NCBI GenBank assembly: GCA_913062915.1
Contig: CAJXWH010000003.1
Span: forward strand, 1 to 46,890
DNA: 46,890 nt
Source: an uncultured Acidiferrobacteraceae bacterium
Lineage (GTDB): Bacteria; Pseudomonadota; Gammaproteobacteria; Arenicellales; UBA868
Direction: 5' to 3'
Shown here: positions 18,940 to 28,280 of the stretch, one piece after another
Layout of the letters: each line of letters opens with the position of its first letter
How positions within the stretch are numbered: position 1 is the stretch's first letter
The notes under the pieces: generated by a model
What the model was told of the DNA's origin: nothing
Seen by the model: only the letters and a program-made list of their open reading frames with translations
Databases searched by the model: none
Position numbers and translations under genes: made by a program

Positions 18940-19731
18940 ATGCATATCCAGGCCAACGGTATTTCGATTCATTACCAGATCGAAGGCCCAGAAGACTCGC
19001 CGATCGTTGTTTTGAGTCATTCACTGGCGGCCCATCTTGGGATGTGGGACGCACAGATGTCGACTCTCCTGCCACAATTTCGCGTGCTACGCTACGACAC
19101 CCGTGGCCACGGCCAGACCGATGCCCCCGCGGGAGATTACACGCTGGAGCTCCTCGCCCGTGATCTGTTCTCTTTGCTGGATGGGCTTGGTATTGATGCC
19201 GTCCATTTTGTTGGATTGTCCATGGGTGGGATGATCGGACAAGCCGCTGCACTCGTGGATTCGAGCCGATTTCTGTCAGCTTCCTTGTGTGATACCTCAA
19301 GTCGCATCCCCCCTGAAGCACTGCCAGTGTGGGAGGAACGAATTGCCACGGCTCGTGCACAAGGCATGGATGCCATGGTTGAATCCACGATTGATCGATG
19401 GTTCTCGCAGGCGTTCCGGGAGCGCTGTGCCACAGTGGTCGACCCGATCCGGGCCATGATCCGCTCCACGCCGCTCAACGGCTACTGCGGCTGCTCCCGC
19501 GCCATCATGGGTCTCAATCTTACCGAACAGATTTCGGCCATTACTCTTCCCACGCTGCTCATGGTGGGTCGAGATGATCCGGGCACCCCGGTGGCAGCAC
19601 ATGAAACGATCCAGCAGCAAATTGCGGGATCGGAATTGGTCGTGATCCCCGATGCCCTTCATTTTTCTAATATCGAGCAATCTGAGACCTTCAACGCCAG
19701 GCTACTGGAGTTTCTCACACGACACACCTGA
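18940..19731 (+). CDS. Alpha/beta hydrolase (3-oxoadipate enol-lactonase-like)
   Basis: Alpha/beta-fold hydrolase of 263 residues resembling PcaD. The oxyanion segment VLSHSLAAHLGMWD, the YDTRGHGQTDAP stretch, the nucleophile elbow GLSMGGMIGQ, an acid residue in VGRDDPGTP and the histidine in PDALHFSNIEQ complete the triad. PcaD opens 3-oxoadipate enol-lactone in aromatic catabolism, but no other protocatechuate-pathway gene is present. A related lactonase or esterase activity is equally possible. An inverted repeat lies just upstream, and a PhyH-family gene follows after 42 bp on the same strand. Confidence 0.85.
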   Translation: MHIQANGISIHYQIEGPEDSPIVVLSHSLAAHLGMWDAQMSTLLPQFRVLRYDTRGHGQTDAPAGDYTLELLARDLFSLLDGLGIDAVHFVGLSMGGMIGQAAALVDSSRFLSASLCDTSSRIPPEALPVWEERIATARAQGMDAMVESTIDRWFSQAFRERCATVVDPIRAMIRSTPLNGYCGCSRAIMGLNLTEQISAITLPTLLMVGRDDPGTPVAAHETIQQQIAGSELVVIPDALHFSNIEQSETFNARLLEFLTRHT

Positions 19732-19773
19732 CCCCTCGGTGTCACACGATTCCTGGCGGTTTGTAGGCAGACT

Positions 19774-20652
19774 ATGGGCTCTCTTAAAGAAACCTACCTT
19801 GACAAGGGTTACGTAGTTTTCGAGAACCTGCTGCCCATGTCCTTGATCGAGGACCTGCGGGCAATTGTCGATAGCCTGATCGACAATGCCGCGGCACTCA
19901 CCACTTCGGACGAGGTCTACGAGATTCTAGATGATCCCAACTCCGGAAAGCCGCGGATCGAACGGATCAAATCACCGCATAAGGTACGGCCACTATTTAA
20001 TGAATTAATCCGATGTCCCGAGATCACCGACGTGCTGCGCACGCTCCTTGGCCCGGATGTTCGACTCCAGAACAGCAAACTCAATCTCAAATCGCAGGGA
20101 GGCAGTGCAGCGGTGGCATGGCACCAGGACTGGGCGTTTTATCCACACACCAACGACGACGTACTGGCGGTGGGCATCATGATTGATGACATGACCGAAA
20201 ACAACGGGCCCGTGCTGTTTGCACCCGAGACCCATCGAGGGCCCGTGTACGATCATACTTCGAACGGCTTTTTCTGTGGCGCTGTGAACGAGAGTGTGGC
20301 CGAGACCCTGACCCCTACCGCCAGGATCATCACCGGAACAGCTGGCACCGTGACCTTTCATCATGCGCGTCTGCTGCACGCATCGATTGCCAACCCATCT
20401 ATCTATCCCCGTCGCCTGCTTCTATATGAGGTGATGGCAGCCGATGCCTGGCCGTTGGCCGGTTGCTCGGCGTTTTTCGAAAGTTGGGACAGCATGAACG
20501 AGCGAATGGTGATCGGAGTGCAATCGACCAGTCCACGGCTAACGAATGTACCGGTGCGGATGCCACAGCCGGAACCGTCCAAGCGAACCTCTATCTTTCA
20601 GATACAGCGAGATGGCAGCGACCAATACTACTTGGACGATCTTAACCGATAA
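19774..20652 (+). CDS. Phytanoyl-CoA dioxygenase (PhyH) family protein
   Basis: Fe(II)/2-oxoglutarate oxygenase of the PhyH family, 292 residues. The iron-binding HxD is seen as WHQDWAF (His at about 117, Asp at 119), and the distal histidine is probably His202 in RLLHAS. An arginine in YPRRLLLYE is suitable for binding 2-oxoglutarate. Members hydroxylate diverse small molecules, including ectoine, phosphonates and acyl-CoAs, so the substrate cannot be named. It probably shares a transcript with the PcaD-like hydrolase and converges on the FadB-like gene only six bases away. Confidence 0.88.
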   Translation: MGSLKETYLDKGYVVFENLLPMSLIEDLRAIVDSLIDNAAALTTSDEVYEILDDPNSGKPRIERIKSPHKVRPLFNELIRCPEITDVLRTLLGPDVRLQNSKLNLKSQGGSAAVAWHQDWAFYPHTNDDVLAVGIMIDDMTENNGPVLFAPETHRGPVYDHTSNGFFCGAVNESVAETLTPTARIITGTAGTVTFHHARLLHASIANPSIYPRRLLLYEVMAADAWPLAGCSAFFESWDSMNERMVIGVQSTSPRLTNVPVRMPQPEPSKRTSIFQIQRDGSDQYYLDDLNR

Positions 20653-20658
20653 AAGAAA

Positions 20659-22791
20659 TCAGACCAGCAGTCTCTTCTCTTGCAAAATGCCGGGCGGCGA
20701 GAATCGCTCCCCGTATGCAATCTGGAGTTCTTTGCAGCGTGCGATGAATCGTTCCCTGCCGTAGGTGTTGACGAACTGGATGTAGCCGCCGGTCCAAGCC
20801 GGTGCACCAATCCCTAAAATCGAACCGATGTTTGCATCGGCCACCGATTGTAAGACCCCCTCCTCGAGACATTTCAGGCTTTCAATTACGGCCCGAAACA
20901 GCATTCGGTCCTTGATATCCTGATCCGGTATGAAATGATCCGCCTGCCGCCAACGATCAAGGCCTGCCCATAGGGATTTGCCGATTTCCGTATAGTCGTA
21001 AAAACCTCTTCCTGCCTTGCGCCCTGGGCGGTCGTGCTGCTTCACCATTGCCCGCAACAACGCGCGGCCTTCGGGTGTTTGATCTGCCTCTTTCTTACGA
21101 AGTCCCATCTTGATCTGGCTCTCATAAATGTCAAGACTAAGAGAGAGGCTGACCTCATCGTGCAATGCCAGCATGCCCACTGGAAAACCGACAGCCCGAC
21201 ACATGGATTCAATACGAACCGGATCGAGCCCCTCGGCAACCATCTGGTTGGCCTCGTCGATCTTGGTGCCGATGGTCCGTGATGTGTAAAAGCCCACGCT
21301 GTCATTCACTACGATAGCGGTTTTTTGAATCTGCCGAGAGAAATCAAATGCCCGTGCCAGTGTCTCATCAGAAGTTTTCTCGCCGATAATAATTTCCAGC
21401 AGCGGCATCTTCTCGACCGGCGAGAAGAAATGCAGCCCGATAAAGTTCGAAGGATTTTTCGCCTTGGAACCCAGGCGGGTGATCGGCAGGGTCGAGGTGT
21501 TCGATGCCCAGATGCCTTCCTCAGCAAGCATGCTCTCGGTCTCGGTCAATACCTGATCTTTGATATCGATACGCTCGAAGACGGCCTCGATAATGAGGTC
21601 GCAGCCCTTAAGGTCCGCGACATCTTCCGTCGGCTGAATGAGCGTCAGCGCGGCAGCGCATTTCTCTGTCGTCATCCGCCCTTTTTCGGCGCGCTTTTCA
21701 AAAAGCCTCTTCGAGTAATGCTTACCGTGCTCAGCAGTCTCCAAACTCGTATCCTTCAAAACCACCTCGATTCCGGCCATGGCAGCCACAAACGCGATGG
21801 CCTGGCCCATCATGCCGGCACCGACGATCCCGAGTTTTTCGACGTTCGATACCGGCACGTCTTTTGGCCGACCGACACCGCCTTTGACCTTGTTCATATC
21901 AAAGAAGAAGGTGTTAATCAAATTCTTGGTCTCAGGTCGAGTAACCAGTCCCGCAAACTTCCGGCTTTCTATCCGCAACGCGACATCGAAATCCATGCGG
22001 CCGGCCTCTACCATGACATCGAGGATGCATTCGGGCGCCGGCAACAGGCCGCGGGTTTTTTTAAACAACATCGCTGAGGCAACACCGATGCGCGACGCAA
22101 TCCTGGGGGCGTTCGAACTGCCGCCGGGGATCTTGTGACCTGGACGGTCCCAGGGTTGTTTAGCGGCATCTGCTTCCTGCTGGACCTCGTTGATCCACGA
22201 CCTGGCCCGGTGGTGCAGTTCCTCCAGGCGTTCTACCGTCTCATCGATCAATCCGGCGGCCAGCGCTTCGACGGGCGAAACCTGCCGGCCCTCAATCAGG
22301 TACGGCATGGCGTCTTCAAGGCCCAGCAGATGGGTCATTCGCACCACGCCCCCCGCGCCGGGCAGCAATCCCAGGGTCACTTCCGGTTGCCCGAGCTTGA
22401 CACTGCGGTCGTTCCAAGCGATACGCCGGTTGCAACACAGGCAGATCTCGAACCCGCCGCCCAGCGCAGCTCCATTGATGGCGGCAACCACGGGAACCGG
22501 TAATCGCTCCAAGCGGCGCATGATCGCCTTCATCGATTCAAGCCCCTCGAAAAATTCCTGCTCGCCACCGGCTTCAATCGATGACAATCTGCGCAGATCA
22601 CCGCCTGCGAAAAAAGTCTTCTTGGCGGACCCTAGGATGACCCCTGCCAGGTGTTCTTCGGCTTCGAGCTTTGCCACCGCCTCGGCCAAGAGGGGTGCAA
22701 ACGACTCGTTCATTAGATTGACCGGCCCTTCCATGTCCATGGTGACAGCAACCACGTTGTTGTCGTCTTTCTGGTAGTGGAACAGATTCAT
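20659..22791 (-). CDS. 3-hydroxyacyl-CoA dehydrogenase / enoyl-CoA hydratase fusion (FadB/FadJ-like)
   Basis: Bifunctional beta-oxidation enzyme of 710 residues. The N-terminal crotonase domain (about 1-250) has GPVNLMNESFAPLL, FFAGGDLRRL and NGAALGGGFEICL. The NAD-binding domain starts with KLGIVGAGMMGQAIAF (about residue 320), followed by GLHFFSPVEKMPLLEII and the C-terminal dimerisation domains. It hydrates enoyl-CoA and oxidises the product to 3-ketoacyl-CoA for the thiolase encoded just upstream. The ATG at 22791 is chosen because the longer frame overlaps the thiolase end; the gap is then 16 bp. The pair forms a minus-strand operon. Confidence 0.94.
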   Translation of the reverse strand: MNLFHYQKDDNNVVAVTMDMEGPVNLMNESFAPLLAEAVAKLEAEEHLAGVILGSAKKTFFAGGDLRRLSSIEAGGEQEFFEGLESMKAIMRRLERLPVPVVAAINGAALGGGFEICLCCNRRIAWNDRSVKLGQPEVTLGLLPGAGGVVRMTHLLGLEDAMPYLIEGRQVSPVEALAAGLIDETVERLEELHHRARSWINEVQQEADAAKQPWDRPGHKIPGGSSNAPRIASRIGVASAMLFKKTRGLLPAPECILDVMVEAGRMDFDVALRIESRKFAGLVTRPETKNLINTFFFDMNKVKGGVGRPKDVPVSNVEKLGIVGAGMMGQAIAFVAAMAGIEVVLKDTSLETAEHGKHYSKRLFEKRAEKGRMTTEKCAAALTLIQPTEDVADLKGCDLIIEAVFERIDIKDQVLTETESMLAEEGIWASNTSTLPITRLGSKAKNPSNFIGLHFFSPVEKMPLLEIIIGEKTSDETLARAFDFSRQIQKTAIVVNDSVGFYTSRTIGTKIDEANQMVAEGLDPVRIESMCRAVGFPVGMLALHDEVSLSLSLDIYESQIKMGLRKKEADQTPEGRALLRAMVKQHDRPGRKAGRGFYDYTEIGKSLWAGLDRWRQADHFIPDQDIKDRMLFRAVIESLKCLEEGVLQSVADANIGSILGIGAPAWTGGYIQFVNTYGRERFIARCKELQIAYGERFSPPGILQEKRLLV

Positions 22792-22807
22792 CGACACACC
22801 GCTCGTG

Positions 22808-24016
22808 TCAGCAGCGCTCGATGAGGGTAGAGATACCCATTCCACCGCCCACGCAGAGCGAGATCATGGCCCGATTAAGGGCGCGGCGCTCCAGTTCATC
22901 CAGCACAGTAGACACCAGGCAGCCGCCGGTCGCGCCCAACGGATGTCCCATGGCAATGGCCCCACCGTTCACGTTGGTGATTTCGTGATCGATATCGAGC
23001 TCCCTCATGTAGCGCAAAGGTACCGAGGCAAAGGCCTCGTTGATTTCCCAGAGGTCAATATCGTTGCGATCCAGGCCGGCCCGGGTCAAGCACTTTCTGG
23101 CAGCAGGCGCGGGCCCGGTGAGCATGATCACCGGATCAGTTGCCAGTACGGCGGTTGCCACCACCCGGCCTCGCGGCTCAAGGCCCAGATCCCTGCCTAC
23201 CTCTTCACTGCCGACCAACACCGCGCTGGCTCCGTCCACGATTCCTGAGGAATTACCGGGCGTGTGTACGTGGTGGATCTTCGAAACCTGCGGATAACGC
23301 GAGAGCGCCATCGCATCAAAACCCATAGCGCCGATTTGCTCGAACGAAGCCTGCAAAGACCCAAGCACTGCCATGTCGGTATTCGGTTTAATGAAATCGT
23401 CACGCTCCAAAATGAGCATGCCGTTTTCATCCTCCACCGGGCAAACCGACCGGTCGAACCAGCCGCTGTCCCGAGCCCGTGTGGCGCGATGTTGACTTTC
23501 CACCGCATAGGCATCCACGTCCTCCCGCGTGTAACTGTCGAGCGTAGCGATGAGATCGGCTCCGATACCCTGGGGCACGGACATCTCCTGCAGCACAAAT
23601 TCAGGATCGGAGAACATAGGCCCCCCGTTGGAGCCCATAGGAACGCGCGACATGCTCTCGACCCCGCCGGCGACGATCAGGTCCTCCCAGCCGGCAACGA
23701 CTTTTGCGGCCGCCATGTTCACGGCTTCCAGCCCCGAAGCGCAAAACCGATCGAGTTGCACCCCTGCTACCGACCAGTCCCAGCCGGCAAACTGTACGGC
23801 GGCCTTGGCAATACACGAACCCTGCTCGCCGACCGGGGCCACACAGCCGAGGATCACGTCATCTACCCGCGCGGTATCAAGATCGTGCCGCGATTGGAGG
23901 TGATTGAGCAGCCCAGCGGCCAGGGCGACGGGCTTGACCTCGTTCAGCGTTCCGCCAACCTTGCCTTTGGAACGGGGCGTGCGAAGGGCATCATAAATAT
24001 ACGCAGTAGCGGTCAT
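22808..24016 (-). CDS. Acetyl-CoA C-acyltransferase (thiolase)
   Basis: Thiolase of 402 residues that releases acetyl-CoA from 3-ketoacyl-CoA. The nucleophilic cysteine is in DRFCASGLEAVNMA (about Cys92), the histidine in NVNGGAIAMGHPLGATGG, and the second cysteine in SLCVGGGMG. The ATG at 24016 is preferred to the longer frame because GGGAGAA precedes it and MTATAYIYDALRTPRSK is the normal thiolase N-terminus. Downstream is its FadB-like partner; upstream, divergently, is an acyl-CoA dehydrogenase, so the three can form one beta-oxidation cycle. Confidence 0.95.
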   Translation of the reverse strand: MTATAYIYDALRTPRSKGKVGGTLNEVKPVALAAGLLNHLQSRHDLDTARVDDVILGCVAPVGEQGSCIAKAAVQFAGWDWSVAGVQLDRFCASGLEAVNMAAAKVVAGWEDLIVAGGVESMSRVPMGSNGGPMFSDPEFVLQEMSVPQGIGADLIATLDSYTREDVDAYAVESQHRATRARDSGWFDRSVCPVEDENGMLILERDDFIKPNTDMAVLGSLQASFEQIGAMGFDAMALSRYPQVSKIHHVHTPGNSSGIVDGASAVLVGSEEVGRDLGLEPRGRVVATAVLATDPVIMLTGPAPAARKCLTRAGLDRNDIDLWEINEAFASVPLRYMRELDIDHEITNVNGGAIAMGHPLGATGGCLVSTVLDELERRALNRAMISLCVGGGMGISTLIERC

Positions 24017-24165
24017 ACGGTTCTCCCGGTTCGCGCAGTTGGGACAAAGGATTGTACTGATGAATTCAGTTGGTCGTATTTTTGGGTACCATGAACGAAT
24101 ACCCGATAAAATGTCGCCGGTGATTCGACACGACACCTTAGACTGACCATCAGGAGCGAGACCCC

Positions 24166-25326
24166 ATGCCCTTGCAAACCACGACATCGACTTGGTACAG
24201 CGAGGAACACGGACTCTACACCGAGAGCGTCCGAAAATTCTTTGGCGATGAACTGGCACCGAACATAGAACGCTGGAGCGACGCGGGCATCGTCGACAGG
24301 GATTTCTGGGTGAAGGCCGGTGCAGCCGGTATCCTCGGTGCTGCAATCGAGGAGGCATACGGTGGCGCCGGCGCAGGGATCAGTTTTGATGCGATTACCA
24401 TCTACGAGCAAGCCCGTTGCAGCGACTCCGGCTGGGGATTCGGCATCCAGAGCATTGTGATTCATTATATCCGGGCCTATGGAACCGAGGATCAGAAAGC
24501 GCGCTGGCTGCCTAGACTTGCTACGGGCGAGATGGTCGCAGCCCTTGCTATGACCGAGCCGGACTGCGGCTCCGACGTGCAGTCGGTTCGAACGTCGGCC
24601 ACTAAGGACGCGAACGAATACTTCATCAACGGTTCGAAGACCTTTATCACCAACGGCCAGACGGCCAACCTCATCTGCCTTGCTGCCAAAACCGACAAGG
24701 ACGCCGGTGCCAGTGGCGTATCGTTGATCATGGTTGAGACAGACGGTCTGGAAGGTTTCCGTCGCGGGCAAAACCTTAACAAACTTGGCTTAAAGGCCCA
24801 GGACACAACGGAACTTTTCTTCGAGGATGTACGGATTCCGCAAGACAACCTGCTCGGCATTCAGGAAGGCCAGGGCTTCTATCAACTTATGAATCAACTG
24901 CCCTGGGAGCGTCTGCTCATTGGAATTACGGCACTCGGCGCAATTGATTTTGCACTAGAAGAAACCATCCGCTACGTTCGCGAGCGCAAAGCGTTCGGCA
25001 CACGGGTGATGGACTTTCAAAACACCCGTTTCAAACTTGCCGAGATGAAGACCAAAGCCGAGGTAACGAGGTCTTTCCTAAATGATGGAATCGCGAAACT
25101 TGACGCTGGCACACTGGATGCGGCTACGGCTTCGATGGCTAAGTGGTGGGGCAGTCAAACGCAGTGCGAGATCATGGACGAATGTGTTCAGTTACACGGT
25201 GGTTATGGCTATATGATGGAATACCCCATCACCCGGCTCTACGCAGATGCCCGCGTACAGAAGATCTACGGCGGGACTAACGAGATCATGAAGGAACTCA
25301 TCGCGCGCTCCTTGGACGTTGAATAA
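24166..25326 (+). CDS. Acyl-CoA dehydrogenase
   Basis: FAD-dependent acyl-CoA dehydrogenase of 386 residues, introducing the 2,3-double bond into an acyl-CoA. Signature 1 is seen as ALAMTEPDCGSDVQSV and signature 2 as QLHGGYGYMMEYPITRLYADARVQKIYGGTNEI split across the C-terminus. The canonical glutamate is present in GGTNEI and another in PWERLL. AGGAGCGAG lies upstream of the ATG at 24166. It is divergent from the thiolase/FadB-like operon across 150 bp, which probably carries shared regulation. Chain-length preference cannot be read. Confidence 0.94.
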   Translation: MPLQTTTSTWYSEEHGLYTESVRKFFGDELAPNIERWSDAGIVDRDFWVKAGAAGILGAAIEEAYGGAGAGISFDAITIYEQARCSDSGWGFGIQSIVIHYIRAYGTEDQKARWLPRLATGEMVAALAMTEPDCGSDVQSVRTSATKDANEYFINGSKTFITNGQTANLICLAAKTDKDAGASGVSLIMVETDGLEGFRRGQNLNKLGLKAQDTTELFFEDVRIPQDNLLGIQEGQGFYQLMNQLPWERLLIGITALGAIDFALEETIRYVRERKAFGTRVMDFQNTRFKLAEMKTKAEVTRSFLNDGIAKLDAGTLDAATASMAKWWGSQTQCEIMDECVQLHGGYGYMMEYPITRLYADARVQKIYGGTNEIMKELIARSLDVE

Positions 25327-25363
25327 AAATCTTTTTTGGAATTCTAAGAGTAGAGCTGGTTTC

Positions 25364-25993
25364 ATGAAATTTTTCGACTGCAAAACTGCCCCCTCGCCGC
25401 GACGGGTGCGAATTTTTATCGCCGAAAAAGGCATTGCGGTCGAAACCGTTCCCGTGGATCTGCGATCCAAAGAACAGCTGGGTCTCGAATTTAGAGCCAT
25501 CAATCCCCACTGTACCGTGCCCGTACTCGAACTCGATGATGGCACCCGACTGACCACCACCGCTGGAATATGGCGTTACCTCGAGGCCACATATCCGGAT
25601 CCTGCATTAATGGGTGAGACGCCACAGCAGCGAGGCGTAATTGCGGACCTGCAGTGGCACATTGAGATGAATGGCTTTATGGCCATGGCCGAGTTCCTGC
25701 GCAACTCGACTCCGGCCATGAAAGGACGGGCTCTAACTGGACCGCACGATTATGATCAGATCCCGGAACTCGCCGATAGAGGGAAATTGCGAGTGCAGCG
25801 TTTTTTGGAAGAGATCGATCAAACGATTGGGAACAAGCTCTATGTTGCGGGCGATCGATTTTCAGTCGCCGACATTGACCTCCTGGTATTGATCGATTTT
25901 TCGGCCTGGCGAAAGCTGAGCCTGCCTGAGGGGGCAACGAATGCACGCCGCTGGTACGAGACCGTCCGTGCCCGCCCAAGCGCCCAGCTCTAA
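25364..25993 (+). CDS. Glutathione S-transferase family protein
   Basis: Cytosolic GST-like protein of 209 residues. It has a thioredoxin-fold N-terminal domain (KFFDCKTAPSPRRVRIFIAEKG; the catalytic residue may be Ser or Cys of this segment), the cis-proline motif CTVPVLEL, and a helical C-terminal domain with GDRFSVADIDLLVLIDF. The ATG at 25364 is preferred because the longer frame overlaps the acyl-CoA dehydrogenase end. It lies 37 bp after that gene, so it is likely co-transcribed. The substrate is unknown. Confidence 0.88.
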   Translation: MKFFDCKTAPSPRRVRIFIAEKGIAVETVPVDLRSKEQLGLEFRAINPHCTVPVLELDDGTRLTTTAGIWRYLEATYPDPALMGETPQQRGVIADLQWHIEMNGFMAMAEFLRNSTPAMKGRALTGPHDYDQIPELADRGKLRVQRFLEEIDQTIGNKLYVAGDRFSVADIDLLVLIDFSAWRKLSLPEGATNARRWYETVRARPSAQL

Positions 25994-26022
25994 CTCCTTC
26001 AGAGAGTTGGGAAAGCGCCGTC

Positions 26023-26895
26023 TCAGCCTATCTCGTCTCGGATGACTTTGAATATCTCTGTGAAATCGCCGTCTGGAAACTGCTTCATACCCTTTTGCCA
26101 ATAAGTCGCCACCCGTTCGCAAAGAGACACCGGCGTACCTGCGTCCTTTGCTTCTGAAAGGTAAAGCGCCACATCCTTGTCCATCAATGCCATCCGAAAA
26201 CCTGCGTCATAAGTTGATGTCAAAATTCGGTTCGGGAATTTATCCTGAGTTGCTGAGTTCTGCCCAGTCGAGACGTTTGCCACATCCAGCATGGTCTTCA
26301 TATTGAGACCGTGGCTGAGGCCAAATGCGATCGCTTCAGAAGTTGCCGTCATCGCGACAGCCGACAAATAGTTGTTCAATAACTTCATGGCTTGCCCCTG
26401 TCCGGGCGTCGCGCCCACGAAAAAAACCGAGCCCGCAAACGAATCCAACACCGGACGGATGAGCTCCATACGCTCTGCAGACCCACTCCACATGATCGTC
26501 ACGGTGCCTCGAATAGCGCCGGCTCGACCCCCGCTGACGGGAGCATCAACATAGTCGACACCAGAATCAACCAACGTTTTTACGATCGGGCCTGTAGCCT
26601 CGACTCCCACAGTCGACAAATTGATGAGGGTTTGTGTATTCCGATCTTCGACAGCAACGAGCGACCGAGCGACGTCGAGGGAAGCCGCAGCATCAGGCAC
26701 CGACACGAAAACAACGCGGGCCCCGCGGGCCACATCTGCGATACCAACCCCGACCTCGACCCCGGAGGGAGCTCGATTCTCTGTGCCGGCCTTGTCATAG
26801 ACGATCAACCGGAAACCGCCCCGTGCGAGGTTGGCGGCCATCGGCCCGCCCATGTCTCCAAGACCCACGAATCCGTATTTATCCGAATCAATCAT
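26023..26895 (-). CDS. NAD(P)-dependent beta-hydroxyacid dehydrogenase (3-hydroxyisobutyrate dehydrogenase family)
   Basis: Beta-hydroxyacid dehydrogenase of 290 residues. Seen: the dinucleotide motif FVGLGDMGGPMAANL, the substrate motif DAPVSGGRAGA, the catalytic lysine in QAMKLLNNYL and the C-terminal KDVALYLSEAKDAG. Relatives include 3-hydroxyisobutyrate, tartronate-semialdehyde and 2-hydroxy-3-oxopropionate reductases, so the substrate is not fixed. An excellent AGGAGG sits eight bases before the ATG. It is the last member of the apparent operon that begins with the PLP decarboxylase at 30650; a 146-bp gap precedes it, so it may also have its own promoter. Confidence 0.9.
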   Translation of the reverse strand: MIDSDKYGFVGLGDMGGPMAANLARGGFRLIVYDKAGTENRAPSGVEVGVGIADVARGARVVFVSVPDAAASLDVARSLVAVEDRNTQTLINLSTVGVEATGPIVKTLVDSGVDYVDAPVSGGRAGAIRGTVTIMWSGSAERMELIRPVLDSFAGSVFFVGATPGQGQAMKLLNNYLSAVAMTATSEAIAFGLSHGLNMKTMLDVANVSTGQNSATQDKFPNRILTSTYDAGFRMALMDKDVALYLSEAKDAGTPVSLCERVATYWQKGMKQFPDGDFTEIFKVIRDEIG

Positions 26896-27041
26896 TTACC
26901 GACCTCCTGATTCCCGTCTAAGACAAATTTCCTGTCGAATCAATGCTGTTTTCGAGTAGACCAACCATAAAAGTGCCCCCTATGCTCAGAATTCGAGGCC
27001 GAAATCTACACAACGAACCGGTGTGTTCGTGCCGAAAACTC

Positions 27042-28280
27042 TCATGGTTGATTTCTTTCGGAATCTCTAAACACAGCATCAATTTCCTCGTTGCTCATTC
27101 CAACTTCGGTCAACACCTCGCGACCGTGCTCACCAAGCCGCGGCTGGGCGCAACGAACGGGGAGCGATCGACGGTCGAAACGATACGGCGTGTCTGGAAT
27201 TTCAAGGGTTCCCTCGGTCGGGTGCTCAAAAGAACGAAAGAACCCCACCGCATTTAAATGGGGATCACGACGAAGATCCGCCAAAGAGTTAACCGGACCC
27301 GAAGGAATTTCGGCTTGCTCAAAAAGTGCTAACCATTCTGTAGTGCTTCGCGTTGAGATGACTTCACTTGCTATCTTGTACAACACATCGATATTGCGGC
27401 TACGCTCAAGCATTGTGACGAAACGTGGGTCCTCCACATAGTCGGGCATACCTGCAAGCTTCCAAAACGACCGCCACTGTCGGTCCGTATACGCAAGCAG
27501 GCAAAGGTATCCGTCCTTGGTTTTGTGTGGACGACGATGGGGCGACAGCGCTCTCACATATCCGGCCTTCCCCTCTTTGGGTTTGAACGTCTCACCATAC
27601 TGATGCTCTACCAAGTTGAAGCTAGCCATCCCTTCAAACATGGAACACTCTAAGTAGGTACCCTTGCCCGTGCGAAGGCGTTTAACATACGCTGCCACCA
27701 GACCGCCTGACGCGATCAGGGCTGAGTTTTTGTCAGCGATTATGGATGGCACCAGTTGTGGCAAACCGTCGCGCTCCCCAAAGAGCCCGGCGATTCCGGA
27801 CTGACCCTGGATAACATCATCATAAGCAGGACGTCCCCCATAAGGACCGTCTTCGCCGTAACCGTGAAGGCCGCCATAGATAATACTGGGGTTGGACTGC
27901 AACACCGCATCTGGGCTGAAGCCGAGCTCTGCGATCTTTTGTGGCCGGATGTTGTGCACGAACATATCGGCCGTCTCGATCAGACGCCACAACGCCGTTC
28001 GCGCCGTCTCACGTTTCAGATCAAGCACGATACTGCGCTTATTCCGGTTACAGCCCAGATAAAGTGCCGACATCCCGGGGTTACGGGCAGGCCCAATCAC
28101 CCTTGTCATGTCACCCTCGGGTGCCTCGACTTTGATCACATCTGCGCCAAAGTCGCCTAGAATTTGAGTCGTATACGGGCCGAAGATAACTGTGGTCAGA
28201 TCGAGTACTCGAACGCCTGAAAGCGGCAAATCGTTCGTATCCGTAGTGCGACTATCCACGCTGCGAAAACCGTCGGCCAA
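27042..28280 (-). CDS. CoA-transferase family III (CaiB/BaiF-type)
   Basis: Family III CoA-transferase of about 412 residues, moving CoA between carboxylic acids. Typical features are LPLSGVRVLDLTTVIFGPY at the N-terminus, GADVIKVEAPEGD, NRNKRSIVLDLK, the catalytic aspartate in GRPAYDDVIQGQSG, and the later YLCLLAYTDRQW. The frame begins with TTG at 28280; a GTG at 28259 is an alternative that would reduce the overlap with the upstream acyl-CoA dehydrogenase from 29 to 8 bp. It is a generic family member, not specifically E. coli CaiB, so a carnitine role is not implied by similarity alone. Confidence 0.92.
   Translation of the reverse strand: MADGFRSVDSRTTDTNDLPLSGVRVLDLTTVIFGPYTTQILGDFGADVIKVEAPEGDMTRVIGPARNPGMSALYLGCNRNKRSIVLDLKRETARTALWRLIETADMFVHNIRPQKIAELGFSPDAVLQSNPSIIYGGLHGYGEDGPYGGRPAYDDVIQGQSGIAGLFGERDGLPQLVPSIIADKNSALIASGGLVAAYVKRLRTGKGTYLECSMFEGMASFNLVEHQYGETFKPKEGKAGYVRALSPHRRPHKTKDGYLCLLAYTDRQWRSFWKLAGMPDYVEDPRFVTMLERSRNIDVLYKIASEVISTRSTTEWLALFEQAEIPSGPVNSLADLRRDPHLNAVGFFRSFEHPTEGTLEIPDTPYRFDRRSLPVRCAQPRLGEHGREVLTEVGMSNEEIDAVFRDSERNQP

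Noticed and set aside
24166-25326. Acyl-CoA dehydrogenase as DmdC (methylmercaptopropionyl-CoA dehydrogenase) of the DMSP pathway
   Set aside because: DmdC proteins are about 590 residues; this and the other two acyl-CoA dehydrogenases here are 386 residues, so ordinary acyl-CoA dehydrogenases are more likely.
27042-28280. CoA-transferase as CaiB of the carnitine locus
   Set aside because: It is a generic family III transferase, not close to E. coli CaiB as I recall it, and it lies 8 kb from the locus in another operon.
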